A DNA stretch of 64,000 nt from JAICYJ01 sp963797565. GTDB lineage: Bacteria > Actinomycetota > Thermoleophilia > Gaiellales > JAICJC01. Under the pieces are notes generated by a model that was given only the letters and a program-made list of their open reading frames with translations, had not been told where the DNA came from and made no database searches. The stretch is from contig CAWCPM010000011.1 in NCBI GenBank assembly GCA_963797565.1, positions 1-64,000 on the forward strand. Direction: 5' to 3'. Positions 9,178 to 17,831 of the stretch are shown here, in pieces (within the stretch, counting starts at the first letter, position 1; every line of letters begins with the position of its first letter). The position numbers and the translations under genes were made by a program.

Positions 9178-10515
9178 GTGCTGCCAGTCCCAGCTCACGG
9201 GCGGCAGCCGGCTCCGATGCGCAGATCACACCGAATCCGAGGATTGCCACGGCGATTACCGCTGGTGCTGGCGATGTGCGCGGCATCGATCTGGCTGGTG
9301 CCGGCCGCCCAGGCGCAGGTCGTGCTGACGAACGTCTCGGCGCAGGTGGGCGCGCCGGCCAATTCCCAGAGCTACAGCGTCGCCCCCGCCGACTGGAACG
9401 GCGACGGCGTGAACGACCACGTGCTGTTCGTCCAGCACTCGGGAGGGCCCGCGCTGCTGTTCCAGATCAACGCGAACGGCACCTTCACGCTGGTGCAGTC
9501 GCTCGACAGGCGGGTCGTGAACAAGCGCGGCGTCACCACCACGCAAGAGGTCGATCGTCACACCTGCCGCTGGGCCGACTTCAACCACGACGGCCTCCTG
9601 GACGCCTACTGCTCGCTGGGCGCATCGAACAGCGGCCCGGCCAAGTCGAATGAGCTGTGGCTGGGCACGCCCGGCGGCACGCTGGCTCTCGCCCCGGCGA
9701 TCACGAGCCCCGGAAGCGGCAGCATCCCCGACTATGCGATGGGCGCGGGCGACCCATGGGGCCGCGGCCGCGGCGTCGCTGTCGCCGACTACAACCACGA
9801 CGGCTGGCCGGACCTGTTTCTGACGGCCGACCATCCCCGCTCCGACGGCCTGCCCACCCCCGACCGCCTGTTCCTGAACCTGGGCGACGACGCCAAGGGG
9901 CAGTGGTTGGGATTCGCCGACGCGCCGTCCTGGGGCGTCGACGTGGAGGAAGGCTCCCGCGGCTGTGACTTCTCGACCGACCTCAACAACGACGGCCGGC
10001 CCGACCTCGTCTTCTGCGGGAACAAGACGCTCACGTTCTACCAGAACACGGGCTCCGGCTTCACGAACGTGACGTCGACCCTGCTCGGCACGAAGATGTT
10101 CGTCGCCGACGCGAAGATCGCGACGGTCAACGGCCAGCAGGCGCTGGTCTATGTCCGCCTCGGCTCCTGGGGGATCCGCTACCGCAAGCCCGACGGCAGC
10201 TTCCAGCGACCCGGGATCAGCTACCCGCTCACCGCCGGGCGAGCCGTCGAGGTCGTGCCGAGCGGCATCTACGTGCTGCAGGGAAACGGCGTGCCGGGCT
10301 GCCGCGACGCGAAGCCGACGGCGCCCAAGTACTGCCCGACCAACTACCCCGACTACTTCTACCCGACCACCGGCACCGGGCTCGGCTCGCCGGTGACGAT
10401 CAACGCACCGGGCCACGGCGACGATGTCGTCGCGCTCAGTCCCACACGCCTGTGGGTGACCAACGGCGCCGACCTCGACCGCGGCCCGACCCAGATCCTG
10501 GACATCGCGCCCTAG
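9178..10515 (+). CDS. Secreted FG-GAP/VCBS repeat protein
   Basis: About 445 residues from the GTG at 9178, favoured because a promoter -10 ends 6 nt upstream; an ATG at 9217 (MRRSHRIRG) is the alternative. A signal peptide with twin basic stretches ends near VPAAQAQ. The mature part has four FG-GAP/VCBS calcium-binding loops: DWNGDGVNDH, DFNHDGLLDAY, DYNHDGWPDLFL and DLNNDGRPDLVF. These are spaced 70-90 residues apart, as in integrin-alpha-like beta-propellers. Such proteins are secreted or surface-attached; the ligand is unknown. Conserved cysteines in the C-terminal third suggest disulfides. Confidence 0.75.
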   Translation: MLPVPAHGRQPAPMRRSHRIRGLPRRLPLVLAMCAASIWLVPAAQAQVVLTNVSAQVGAPANSQSYSVAPADWNGDGVNDHVLFVQHSGGPALLFQINANGTFTLVQSLDRRVVNKRGVTTTQEVDRHTCRWADFNHDGLLDAYCSLGASNSGPAKSNELWLGTPGGTLALAPAITSPGSGSIPDYAMGAGDPWGRGRGVAVADYNHDGWPDLFLTADHPRSDGLPTPDRLFLNLGDDAKGQWLGFADAPSWGVDVEEGSRGCDFSTDLNNDGRPDLVFCGNKTLTFYQNTGSGFTNVTSTLLGTKMFVADAKIATVNGQQALVYVRLGSWGIRYRKPDGSFQRPGISYPLTAGRAVEVVPSGIYVLQGNGVPGCRDAKPTAPKYCPTNYPDYFYPTTGTGLGSPVTINAPGHGDDVVALSPTRLWVTNGADLDRGPTQILDIAP

Positions 10516-10525
10516 AGTTCGATGG

Positions 10526-10909
10526 CTAGGCGGTTCGCGTCGGCCCCCGCTCCAGCTCGTAGATGATGATGATCGAGAGCGCGAAGATGCAGATCGACCA
10601 GAACGGGTAGGCGGGGATCGACAGCAGCGCGGCGATCGACGTGAACGCCGCCGCGAAGATCCCGAACCAGCGCCCGAACTCGCCGCCGCCGAACAGCGAC
10701 CCGGCCGCGACCAGCTCGAGGGCGCCGAGGATCACCGCGATCCAGCCCCAGGTGCGAAGGCTGCCGGCGACGTAGTGCGCATGCTGGGTGAAGAAGTGCG
10801 AGTTACCGATCGCTGAAATCCCCCAGATCACGTCCAGGGTGCCGGAGATCGCCAGCAGGATCGCCGCGAACGTCCACCAGCCGCTCAGTTTCATCTCCCT
10901 CGAACTCAT
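10526..10909 (-). CDS. DUF7144-like four-helix membrane protein
   Basis: A 127-residue integral membrane protein with four predicted helices: GWWTFAAILLAISGTLDVIWG, a segment starting WGWIAVILGALELVAAG, a third starting WFGIFAAAFTSIAALLSI, and a C-terminal one. The length and helix pattern match a small actinobacterial membrane family (DUF7144-like); function is unknown. The start at 10909 has AAAGGA upstream; an internal ATG five codons later (GGGAG upstream) is also possible. It lies downstream of the DUF1269/DUF6325-like gene on the same strand, separated by a 19-codon ORF and a strong hairpin. Confidence 0.6.
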   Translation of the reverse strand: MSSREMKLSGWWTFAAILLAISGTLDVIWGISAIGNSHFFTQHAHYVAGSLRTWGWIAVILGALELVAAGSLFGGGEFGRWFGIFAAAFTSIAALLSIPAYPFWSICIFALSIIIIYELERGPTRTA

Positions 10910-10938
10910 CCAACGTCCTTTCGTGGTGTGGGCCGAGA

Positions 10939-10975
10939 GCGTGTCTCACCGGCCGCTGGGGCCGGCGAGACACGC
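10939..10975 (-). terminator. Strong intercistronic hairpin
   Basis: A 37-nt inverted repeat: GCGTGTCTC with GAGACACGC (9 perfect pairs), extended by 7 more pairs with one G-U, around a 5-nt loop. There is no T-run in either direction, so it may be an mRNA-processing or stabilising hairpin or an actinobacterial-type terminator. Confidence 0.5.
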
Positions 10976-10984
10976 CAATAACAG

Positions 10985-11044
10985 CTAGCGTCGCCGCGCA
11001 ACGCGGCGTGATGTCCGTCGCGCGACTCGTCGCGAACCCATCAT
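10985..11044 (-). CDS. Tiny Arg-rich 19-residue ORF
   Basis: An ORF of 19 codons plus TAG that encodes a peptide with ten Arg, beginning MMGSRR and ending RRVARRR. AGGAGG sits about 7 nt before the first ATG, which is the best ribosome-binding site in the neighbourhood. That ATG overlaps the stop of the DUF1269/DUF6325-like gene in an ATGA arrangement, implying translational coupling. The next gene follows after a strong hairpin. A peptide this basic could bind nucleic acid or membranes, or the ORF could be a leader whose translation controls the hairpin. Function is unknown and the short length makes it unproven. Confidence 0.45.
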   Translation of the reverse strand: MMGSRRVARRTSRRVARRR

Positions 11045-11601
11045 CGTGTGCCTCCTGTCGTCGCCTTGGCGCCCGTCTCCAACCCGTGGAGGTGCTCCGC
11101 CTCATCGGCGGTGACGAGGCCGATCTCGACCAGGTCGAGCGGGCTGATGAAGCCGTCGCTGACCCGGAACCCACCGGCGCGGGCGATCGCGTCGCGAAGC
11201 GGCACCGCCCAGTGGTGCTCGAGCAGGAGCAGCGCCGCGGCAGAGTCGTTCGGGATGTCCTCGAGCACATCCCATGCCTGCTCGTCGGAGAACACCTGAA
11301 CGCCCTCCTCCGCGGCCTGCTCTGCGCCGACCTCGGCCCCGATCTCCATGCCCTCTTCGCCGTCGATGCCGAGGCCGATCAGCGCGGCCACCTTGCTGCC
11401 GAGCTCGATCGCCTCGTCCTTGCTGAGATTGCTGAGGTGCATCACCTCGATCTCACCGTCCGCGTCCTTCCACACCGCCAGCGAGTCGATCACACGAACG
11501 GCGTCCGACTCCCGGAGCCGCTCCAGCTCCTCCAGGATCTCGCCGCGGAAGTCCGGCTCGGTGAAGCCCAATACCAACAGCTGCACTGGTCCTATTGCCA
11601 T
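11041..11601 (-). CDS. DUF1269/DUF6325-like protein
   Basis: A 186-residue soluble acidic protein of unknown function. The N-terminal half (GPVQLLVLGFTEPDFRGEILEELERL, with DSLAVWKDADGEI after it) is the ferredoxin-like alpha/beta domain of DUF1269/DUF6325 proteins. The centre is a Gly/Glu-rich stretch (GLGIDGEEGMEIGAEVGAEQ). The C-terminal half contains LLLEHHWAVPLRDAIARAGG and SPLDLVEIGLVTADEAEH. The last codons overlap a 19-codon Arg-rich ORF. In actinobacteria this family commonly neighbours small membrane proteins, as here. It is convergent with no gene and lies downstream of the Vps62-like gene. Confidence 0.65.
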   Translation of the reverse strand: MAIGPVQLLVLGFTEPDFRGEILEELERLRESDAVRVIDSLAVWKDADGEIEVMHLSNLSKDEAIELGSKVAALIGLGIDGEEGMEIGAEVGAEQAAEEGVQVFSDEQAWDVLEDIPNDSAAALLLLEHHWAVPLRDAIARAGGFRVSDGFISPLDLVEIGLVTADEAEHLHGLETGAKATTGGTR

Positions 11602-11717
11602 CTGTCACCCCATCCTGTCGTTTCCAACGTCCCCTTGAAGGATCGCGAGCCTGCGGCCAGGGGCCGTCATCCGAACGGGGTGAGGTCGGGCGCCGGCCGT
11701 GGGCACCGCAGCCGGTC

Positions 11718-13643
11718 TTACGTCGGCGACAGCTCGATCTGGGCCGGCAGCTCGCTCGGATCGGGCGGCGGGCGCAGCTCCTCGCCGACCCGGGTGTCCA
11801 GGTAGACGTACATGGTGGTGAGCGCGATGAACGGCATCGTCAGCATGTAGACGACGCCGGCGATCAGGTTCAGCAGCCCCAGCGGCATGTCGGTCAGCAC
11901 GATCAGCGCCGTCCCGATCAGCGGGCCGAGCGCCAGCGTGATGCCGGCGCTGACGATCGTCAGCGACCCCACCTTCAGCCAGTCCCCGCGCACCAGCCGG
12001 CTGCTGCGCCGGATCGCCGCCAGCGGGCCGAGACCCTCGAGCACGACCACCGGCACCACCAGCGCCCAGCGCACCGCCAGCCAGATTGCGAGCGGGATCA
12101 GGAACAGGAACGGGATCATCACCGAGACGACCACGACGGCGATCACGATCGCACCCAGCACCGGCCACAGCCGCCGCAGCGCCATCCGGTAGGCGCGGAT
12201 CGGGCGCACGTCACGGCCCTCGTCGAGCTCGATCATGGCCAGCGCCGTCGCCGCCTGCATGACTCCCAGCCCCAGCAGCGTCAGCGCCGTCCCGATCGCC
12301 ACCACCACCAGCACGAAGGCGCCGGCCGCCTCGCCGTCGACCTCGATGCCAAACAGTCGGGATGCGTGCAGCACGATCGCCTGCAGGATCGTGATCACCA
12401 CCGAGACGGGCAGGATCAGCACCCCGATCCCGATGAACAGACGCAGCCGGGAGGCGTACATGCGGGCCGCGGCCGAGAGAATCTGTCCCCATGCTCGCCG
12501 GTGCGCCAGCCGTAACGGCGCCGTCGGGCGCCAGGTGGCCCGCCTGAGGCCGTACGCGACAAGCGCCAGCGCGGCCAGCACGCCCGCGATGGTCGGCCAT
12601 GGGTCGCTGACCGCCCGCCCCAGCAGCCGCGAGCCCCCGGCCATTGTGGCGCAGAAGAAGTCGGTGGTGCGCGTCCCCGCCGCCCCGCCGACAGGCACGG
12701 CGTAGGCGCGGTCGCGCCAGCTCTGTGACCAGCGGATCGGCTCCGTCCACTGCTCCTTCAGGTTGGGACCGGTGGGCCCGTTGAAGAAGGCCGGCTGCTG
12801 CTCGCCCCAACGACCCTCAAAGCCGATCCAGGGAAACCCTGCGAGCGCCTGCGAGGGGTCGCTCGGGATCGTCTGCACCGCCGGGTGCGTGACCAGACCG
12901 GCGTTTCGGGTGTCGTCGCAGCCCACACCCTGCGATCCGGACGCCCCCAGGTACAGGGCCTCGCCGTAGAAGTTCGCGTGCGATCCGTCGGCCGGGTACA
13001 CCACCGGATGCGTCCCGCCCACCAGCTGCAGCTTGGGGTCATCCCAGGCCGACCGCTCCGCTCCCTCGTGCTGGCTGTAGCCGACCTCGGCCGGCGTCTC
13101 GTGCAGCGCCTGCGCGGCGTCGGAGGCGTGGAAGTTGAGCTGGATCATCTCCCAGTCGCCCTCGTGCAGGTTGTTCCAGTCGTTGAAGACGTAGAACATC
13201 CAGTACTGGAGCGCCAGCTGTCCCGGGTAGCCGGGGTCGGTGGAGACGTGCGCGTAGACGGTCGGCGGGTGGCCCTGGGTGAGGCGCCGTGACCAGTCCA
13301 GGTAGGTGCACCCGGGGTCGAGCGCATTCCCCGGGAAGTCCAGGTGGTAGTCGTACAACCCGCCGGCCAGGTCGTCGGCGCTGGGCGCGACCTTGACCAG
13401 GTCATTCGGGCCCCACGGCCCGCGCAGCGCGACGGTCGGCTCGTTGAACAGCAGGTTGACATCGATCGGCACGTAGGGATCGCCCGGACCGCAGGTCTCC
13501 GGCTGGTTGACCAGCCGCACGACCGGCGCGAACCGGGCCGCCAGCGCCGCCTCATCGGTCGAGGCAGCAGCCGCCGTGGAGGCGGACGCGAACGGCAGGA
13601 CGATCAGGGCAGCCAGCGCCGCCCGGCGGATCCATTGCGTCAC
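11718..13643 (-). CDS. Vps62-like secreted domain fused to a polytopic membrane domain
   Basis: A 641-residue protein with two parts. Residues 1-28 are a signal sequence or anchor. Residues about 30-330 resemble the Vps62/DUF946-type domain, with YWMFYVFNDWNNLHEGDWEM, the VVYPADGSHANFY segment and YLDWSRRL; this domain is also found in secreted plant, fungal and bacterial proteins. After a transmembrane helix at about 345, residues 390-620 form a set of hydrophobic helices (about six) like the glycerophosphodiester-phosphodiesterase membrane domain or YciC-type proteins, ending in a cytosolic tail. Function is unknown; the layout suggests an outward-facing sensor or enzyme module on a membrane platform. 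Confidence 0.65.
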   Translation of the reverse strand: MTQWIRRAALAALIVLPFASASTAAAASTDEAALAARFAPVVRLVNQPETCGPGDPYVPIDVNLLFNEPTVALRGPWGPNDLVKVAPSADDLAGGLYDYHLDFPGNALDPGCTYLDWSRRLTQGHPPTVYAHVSTDPGYPGQLALQYWMFYVFNDWNNLHEGDWEMIQLNFHASDAAQALHETPAEVGYSQHEGAERSAWDDPKLQLVGGTHPVVYPADGSHANFYGEALYLGASGSQGVGCDDTRNAGLVTHPAVQTIPSDPSQALAGFPWIGFEGRWGEQQPAFFNGPTGPNLKEQWTEPIRWSQSWRDRAYAVPVGGAAGTRTTDFFCATMAGGSRLLGRAVSDPWPTIAGVLAALALVAYGLRRATWRPTAPLRLAHRRAWGQILSAAARMYASRLRLFIGIGVLILPVSVVITILQAIVLHASRLFGIEVDGEAAGAFVLVVVAIGTALTLLGLGVMQAATALAMIELDEGRDVRPIRAYRMALRRLWPVLGAIVIAVVVVSVMIPFLFLIPLAIWLAVRWALVVPVVVLEGLGPLAAIRRSSRLVRGDWLKVGSLTIVSAGITLALGPLIGTALIVLTDMPLGLLNLIAGVVYMLTMPFIALTTMYVYLDTRVGEELRPPPDPSELPAQIELSPT

Positions 13644-13694
13644 GGGGCGATTGTCCCACGGCGCCCGGACCCCGCGGCCGGCCCGTGGTGGCGC

Positions 13695-14552
13695 TCAGCC
13701 GCCGCCGTACGTGATGATCAGGTCGGACGAGAGCCCGATCAGATACCCGATCACGAGCGCCGCCAGGATCAGATCGGTCGACAGCCTGCGCTGCGCGGTC
13801 GTCCACAGCTGGCCGACGACGTACAGGATGGCGCCTGCGGCCAGCGTGTAGAAGCAGATCTCGAGGGCGGGCGACGACACCTGGTAGCCGACCAGCGTGC
13901 CCACGAACGTGGGGCCGCCGCCGATCAGGCCGGCCAGGCCGATCCACTTCCAGCTGGGGATGATGCCGTTCAGCGGGCCGACGATGCCGAACCCCTCGGT
14001 GGCGTTGTGGATGGCGAAGCCAACGATCAGCGTGGTCGCCAGCCCGATCTCACCGGCACGCGCGGAGACACCGATCGCAAGGCCCTCCGAGAAGTTGTGC
14101 AGGCCGATCGCGCCGGCGATCAGCATGCCCATCGTCAGCGAAGCGCGGCGCGCATCGGCCGCCAGATCCGCAGTCCTGGGAACCCCACCGCCTATCACAG
14201 CGGCCTCGGCGCTGCCGCCCGCCATCGGCGGGCGCGGGCGGAGACGCATCACTGTCCGCTCCAGCCAGGCCAGCCCGAAGGCACCCACGGCGAAGCCGAC
14301 AGCGGCCATCAGGAACTGCGCCACGAAGGTGTTCCAGCCGTCGCCGGCCTTGGCCTGTGCGAGGCTGCCCTCGAGGATGTCGTGGGAGGCGGTGAGCACG
14401 TCCCAGAAGATGAACAGGAGGATGCCCGCAGCCAGCATCGAGAGGATGCCACGGGTACGAACGGAAAGCCCGCGCACGCGGCCCAGCGGCAAGCCCAGGT
14501 AGATCGTGAAGCCGGCGATCGCTCCCAGGATCGCCACGTGCGTCGAGCTCAT
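13695..14552 (-). CDS. ZIP family metal transporter
   Basis: A 285-residue membrane protein with eight predicted helices. The ZIP/GufA signature is in the paired helices carrying GLHNFSEGLAIGVSARAGEIG and GFAIHNATEGFGIVGPL; their His/Asn/Glu residues form the binuclear metal site. A cytoplasmic loop follows the third helix. Members move Zn2+, Fe2+ or Mn2+ across the cytoplasmic membrane. GAGAGG precedes the ATG. A perfect CTTAGG-N4-CCTAAG dyad sits 23-38 nt upstream, which is strong circumstantial evidence for control by a DtxR/MntR-type metalloregulator. Confidence 0.88.
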   Translation of the reverse strand: MSSTHVAILGAIAGFTIYLGLPLGRVRGLSVRTRGILSMLAAGILLFIFWDVLTASHDILEGSLAQAKAGDGWNTFVAQFLMAAVGFAVGAFGLAWLERTVMRLRPRPPMAGGSAEAAVIGGGVPRTADLAADARRASLTMGMLIAGAIGLHNFSEGLAIGVSARAGEIGLATTLIVGFAIHNATEGFGIVGPLNGIIPSWKWIGLAGLIGGGPTFVGTLVGYQVSSPALEICFYTLAAGAILYVVGQLWTTAQRRLSTDLILAALVIGYLIGLSSDLIITYGGG

Positions 14553-14574
14553 CCGTACCTCTCTGTCATCTCGT

Positions 14575-14590
14575 CTTAGGGTGACCTAAG
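14575..14590. promoter_or_regulatory. Candidate DtxR/MntR-type operator upstream of ZIP gene
   Basis: CTTAGGGTGACCTAAG is a perfect 6+6 dyad with a 4-nt centre. A third half-site, GTTAGG, follows at 14592-14597. DtxR/IdeR/MntR regulators recognise TTAGG...CCTAA half-sites. The site lies 22 nt before the ZIP start codon, where it would block transcription start. Confidence 0.55.
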
Positions 14591-14666
14591 GGTTAGGCGG
14601 ACCAAAGATAGCACGACCGAAGCGCCGGTGGTGCGACAGCTCACGCGGTGGTAAGGAAGATGACCG

Positions 14667-15266
14667 TCAGGCGGCGTCGCGCCACATGGTCGTGATCCGG
14701 TGGCCGTTGGCCAGCGTCACCTGTTCGACCGGGCGATAGCCGTGGCGCATGTAGCGGGCGTCGTTCGCGGGGTTGGTCGACTCCAGATAGGTCGGCATGC
14801 CCTCCGCGTCGATCACCGCGAGCGTGTCGGCGAGCAGGCCCATGCCGATGCCGCCGCCGCGGTGATCACGGTGCGTGCCGAGCAGGCTCAGGTAGAAGTG
14901 CGGCGGATCGTGCGGGTGCACCGCCTCCAGCCGCGTGAAGATGTCCATCACCACCGCGGTCTGCTCCGCGCCCAGCATCCGCTCGGTGAGCGCCTCCATC
15001 TCGCGCTCCTGGCCGGGCGTCATCTCCGGCTCCCCGGGCGGGATCCAGACCGCAGCCGCCTCGCACCCGGGCGTTACCAGCGTCCAGGGGAACCGCATGG
15101 CCGCGCGCAGCCCCTGCTCCCAGAAGGCGGACGAGTCCTGCTCACGCCGGACATCATCCGGGAACGAGTACGGCCCCCAGACCGGATCGGCGATGAACGC
15201 GGACGTCATCACGTCGGTCAGCGCGGGCAGATCATCCAGCGTCGCTGTGCGGTATCCCAGCCCCAT
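14667..15266 (-). CDS. GNAT family N-acetyltransferase
   Basis: About 199 residues from the ATG at 15266; an ATG at 15275 is the other option. The GNAT core has LLGTHRDHRGGGIGMGLLADT, the acetyl-CoA pyrophosphate loop (RDHRGGGIG), followed by TYLESTNPANDARYMRHGYRP, the C-terminal strand pair typical of the family. The N-terminus (RTATLDDLPALTDVMTSAFI) is the usual first strand and helix. The substrate is unknown. A TAAACA hexamer 8 nt before 15266 suggests a leaderless mRNA. Confidence 0.85.
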   Translation of the reverse strand: MGLGYRTATLDDLPALTDVMTSAFIADPVWGPYSFPDDVRREQDSSAFWEQGLRAAMRFPWTLVTPGCEAAAVWIPPGEPEMTPGQEREMEALTERMLGAEQTAVVMDIFTRLEAVHPHDPPHFYLSLLGTHRDHRGGGIGMGLLADTLAVIDAEGMPTYLESTNPANDARYMRHGYRPVEQVTLANGHRITTMWRDAA

Positions 15267-15316
15267 CCCGCACATGTTTACAGAGTTCTGACTTAATCGC
15301 GGTCGCCTGTCAGCCG

Positions 15317-15835
15317 ATGAATAGGGTGATGAAGCTACGGGCACTCACTTCGTCGCTGCTGCTGGCCGTCGTACTCGCGCTGACGGTGGCCGCGCCTGCC
15401 TCAGCCACCACGCTTTCCAACTCGACCTATCGCTGGCGGCTGTTCCTGGAGATCAACCAGGTGCGCCGGGACCACGGCCTGCGTGCGCTGCACATCGCGT
15501 CCGGCCTGCGCGCCGCCGCCCAGAACCACTCCAACGACATGGTCAACCGCGACTACTTCTCGCACACCAGCCCCACCGGCTCGACGCTCTACCGCCGCGT
15601 CGTCAACTCGGGCTTCACGACCTACGGATCGTGGGCTGCGGGCGAGAACCTGGCGTGGGGCACCGGCACGATCGGCTCGCCCCGTAGCACCGTCAGGATG
15701 TGGCTGGCGAGCCCCGAGCACCGCGCCAACCTGCTCTCCCCCAACTGGGGATGGGTCGGCGTCGGCCGCCGCAGCGGCCGCTTCCTGGGCCACGGCGGTG
15801 CCGTGGTCTGGACGGTCGACTTCGGGCATCGCTGA
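15317..15835 (+). CDS. Secreted CAP domain-containing protein (SCP/PR1-like)
   Basis: 172 residues with a clear Sec signal (SLLLAVVLALTVAAPASA, cleaved after ASA). The mature CAP domain has the four conserved blocks: LFLEINQVRRDHGL, AQNHSNDMVNRDYFSHTSP, GENLAWGTG and MWLASPEHRANLLSPNWGWV. The His, Glu and His of the CAP cavity are present (NHSND, GEN, EHR). It is exported; bacterial CAP proteins have been linked to lipid binding or cell-wall interaction, but their role is unclear. The start at 15317 or 15329 cannot be decided. Confidence 0.85.
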   Translation: MNRVMKLRALTSSLLLAVVLALTVAAPASATTLSNSTYRWRLFLEINQVRRDHGLRALHIASGLRAAAQNHSNDMVNRDYFSHTSPTGSTLYRRVVNSGFTTYGSWAAGENLAWGTGTIGSPRSTVRMWLASPEHRANLLSPNWGWVGVGRRSGRFLGHGGAVVWTVDFGHR

Positions 15836-15866
15836 GCCGCTGCCCGGCCGCAGCGGCTGCATCATC

Positions 15867-15872
15867 TAGGAT
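15867..15872 (+). promoter_or_regulatory. -10 element, leaderless ispH
   Basis: TAGGAT ends 6 nt before the ispH GTG; there is no ribosome-binding site. Confidence 0.5.
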
Positions 15873-15878
15873 CAGCCG

Positions 15879-16820
15879 GTGACTCCGACCCGCCTCGTGC
15901 TCGCGTCGCCGCGCGGCTACTGCGCAGGCGTCGACCGCGCCGTCGACACGGTGGAGCGCGCGCTCGACCACTTCGGCGCTCCCGTCTACGTGCGCAAGGA
16001 GATCGTGCACAACTGGCACGTCGTCCAGGAGCTGGCCGACCGCGGTGCGGTGTTCGTCGACTCCGAGCTGGATGTGCCGGTGGGTGCGGTGGTGGTGCTG
16101 TCGGCCCACGGCGTCGCGCCGGATGTGTACGAGAACAGCCGCAGCCGCGGGCTGCAGGTGCTGGACGCCACCTGCCCGCTGGTGACCAAGGTGCACGTCG
16201 AGGCCAAGCGATTCGCGGCCGACGGCTACACGATCGTGCTGATCGGCCACGAGGGCCACGAAGAGGTGGTCGGCACGATGGGAGAGGCACCCGATGCGAT
16301 CCGCCTGATCGGGACGGTCGAGGAGATCGCGGAGCTGGACATCCCCGACCCGGAGCGGGTCGCGTTCATCACGCAGACGACGCTCTCGGTGGACGAGACG
16401 GTCGAGATCATCGCGGCGCTGCGCGAGCGCTTTCCGGCCATCGTCGGGCCCAAGAAGGACGACATCTGCTACGCCACCCAGAACCGCCAGAACGCGGTCA
16501 AGGAGCTGGCCGCGGAGGTCGACCTGGTGCTGGTGATCGGCTCGCGCAACTCGTCGAACTCGAACCGGCTGGTGGATGTCACCCGCGAGATGGGCGTGGC
16601 GGCGCAACTGATCGAGGACGAGTCCTCCATCGAGCCGGCATGGCTGGAGGGCGTCGACACGGTTGGTATAACGTCCGGCGCCTCGGCTCCTGAGTCGCTG
16701 GTCGAGCGCGTGGTCGACTACTTCCGCGAGCGCGGAGCCACGCAGGTGGAATCACACGAGCTGGTCAACGAGAACGTGCACTTCTCGCTGCCGCTCGAGC
16801 TGCGCCGCGCCGTCGGCTGA
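15879..16820 (+). CDS. ispH: 4-hydroxy-3-methylbut-2-enyl diphosphate reductase
   Basis: A 313-residue IspH, the last enzyme of the MEP isoprenoid pathway, reducing HMBPP to IPP and DMAPP with a [4Fe-4S] cluster. The three cluster cysteines are seen in PRGYCAGVDRA (Cys15), DATCPLVTKVH and DDICYATQNRQ. Other signatures are IVHNWHVVQEL, LSAHGVAP, IGHEGHEEVVGTMG and GSRNSSNSNRL, whose SxN motif binds the diphosphate. The GTG start has no leader and is preceded at 6 nt by a TAGGAT -10-like hexamer. It implies MEP-pathway isoprenoid synthesis, as in actinobacteria generally. Confidence 0.97.
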   Translation: MTPTRLVLASPRGYCAGVDRAVDTVERALDHFGAPVYVRKEIVHNWHVVQELADRGAVFVDSELDVPVGAVVVLSAHGVAPDVYENSRSRGLQVLDATCPLVTKVHVEAKRFAADGYTIVLIGHEGHEEVVGTMGEAPDAIRLIGTVEEIAELDIPDPERVAFITQTTLSVDETVEIIAALRERFPAIVGPKKDDICYATQNRQNAVKELAAEVDLVLVIGSRNSSNSNRLVDVTREMGVAAQLIEDESSIEPAWLEGVDTVGITSGASAPESLVERVVDYFRERGATQVESHELVNENVHFSLPLELRRAVG

Positions 16821-16840
16821 CGGACCGCCGGCGAGATCGC

Positions 16841-17831
16841 TCAGTCCAACTCCGCCAGCAGCTTTGCCTCGCGCTCGCGCGACATGCGGAAGCCGGCCCG
16901 TCCCGGCGCGTCGCGGTTGGCACGGTGCCAGGCGAGCGTGTCGGCGATCGTCTCGTCGATGGGACGGAACGTGAGACCGGCCGCCATCGCCGGCCCTGGG
17001 TCGACACAGTCCATCCACTCCATCTCTGGATCGCCGCCCAGCCACAGCGGCAGGTCGCTCCAGGGCTCGACCTCACGGTCGAGCAACGCCTGGTTGTCGG
17101 CCCAGACGATGTCGGCACCGGCCCCGGAGACCGCGTTGCAGCGTTCGAGCAGGGCGCCGATCGTGAGCGGCTCGCGCCGGGCCGACCGCGTTGAAGCGCC
17201 CGTGAGCGCCGCGCTCGGCCATCGCCACCATCCAGCCGGCCAGGTCGCGCACGTCGATCACCTGCGTGCGCGCGCCCGGATCGCCCGGCGCCAGCACCGT
17301 GCCGCCCTCCGCGATGCGCGCCGGCCAGTAGGTGAAGCGGTCGGTGGGATCATCGGGCCCCACGATCAGGCCTGGCCGCACGACGAGCGTGCGGTCGCCG
17401 AACTCGTGCTCGGCAGCCTGCTCGCAGAGCGCCTTCAGCGGCCCGTAGCTGGTCTCGGTGATCTCCTCGATCGCCGCGTCATCGATGGTGCCGACCGGCC
17501 CGTCGACCTCGCTGCCGGCGCCGCCGTTCTGGTCGTACACGGAGACGCTGGAGACGAACGTGTAGTGGCCGCACGAGGGCGCGAGCAGCCGCGCCGAGTC
17601 GGCGACCAGACGCGGGTAGTAGCCGCTGGTGTCGATCACGGCATCGAACTCGCGCCCCGCCAGGGGCGCCAGCCCGCCGTCACGGTCGCCGTGCAGGTGC
17701 TCAGCATCGGGGAACAGCCCGGCGTTGGTCTGGCCGCGGGTGAACAGCGTCAGCTCGTGGCCGCGCTCGAGCGCCTGCTCGGAAACATGGCGGCCCAGGA
17801 ACACCGTGCCGCCCAGGATCAGCAGCCGCAT
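16841..17831 (-). CDS. NAD-dependent epimerase/dehydratase, frameshifted
   Basis: An extended SDR-type protein of about 330 residues. The N-terminus MRLLILGGTVFLGRHVSEQ is the NAD(P) binding motif; TFVSSVSVYDQ and SYGPLKALCE supply the Ser/Tyr-x3-Lys catalytic set. The frame breaks near 17170-17183, after NAVGPA. Removing one base from the local CCC/GGG run restores EPLTIGALLERC and the C-terminal half, ending KLLAELD at 16841. The ATG shares one base with the ileS stop (TGATG), so it is co-transcribed with ileS. It is annotated as one gene; the indel may be a sequencing error or a true lesion. Confidence 0.8.

Noticed and set aside
13344..14579. A 411-codon plus-strand frame across the Vps62-like and ZIP genes
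   Set aside because: Antisense to two genes; Arg/Gln/Asp-rich without domains.
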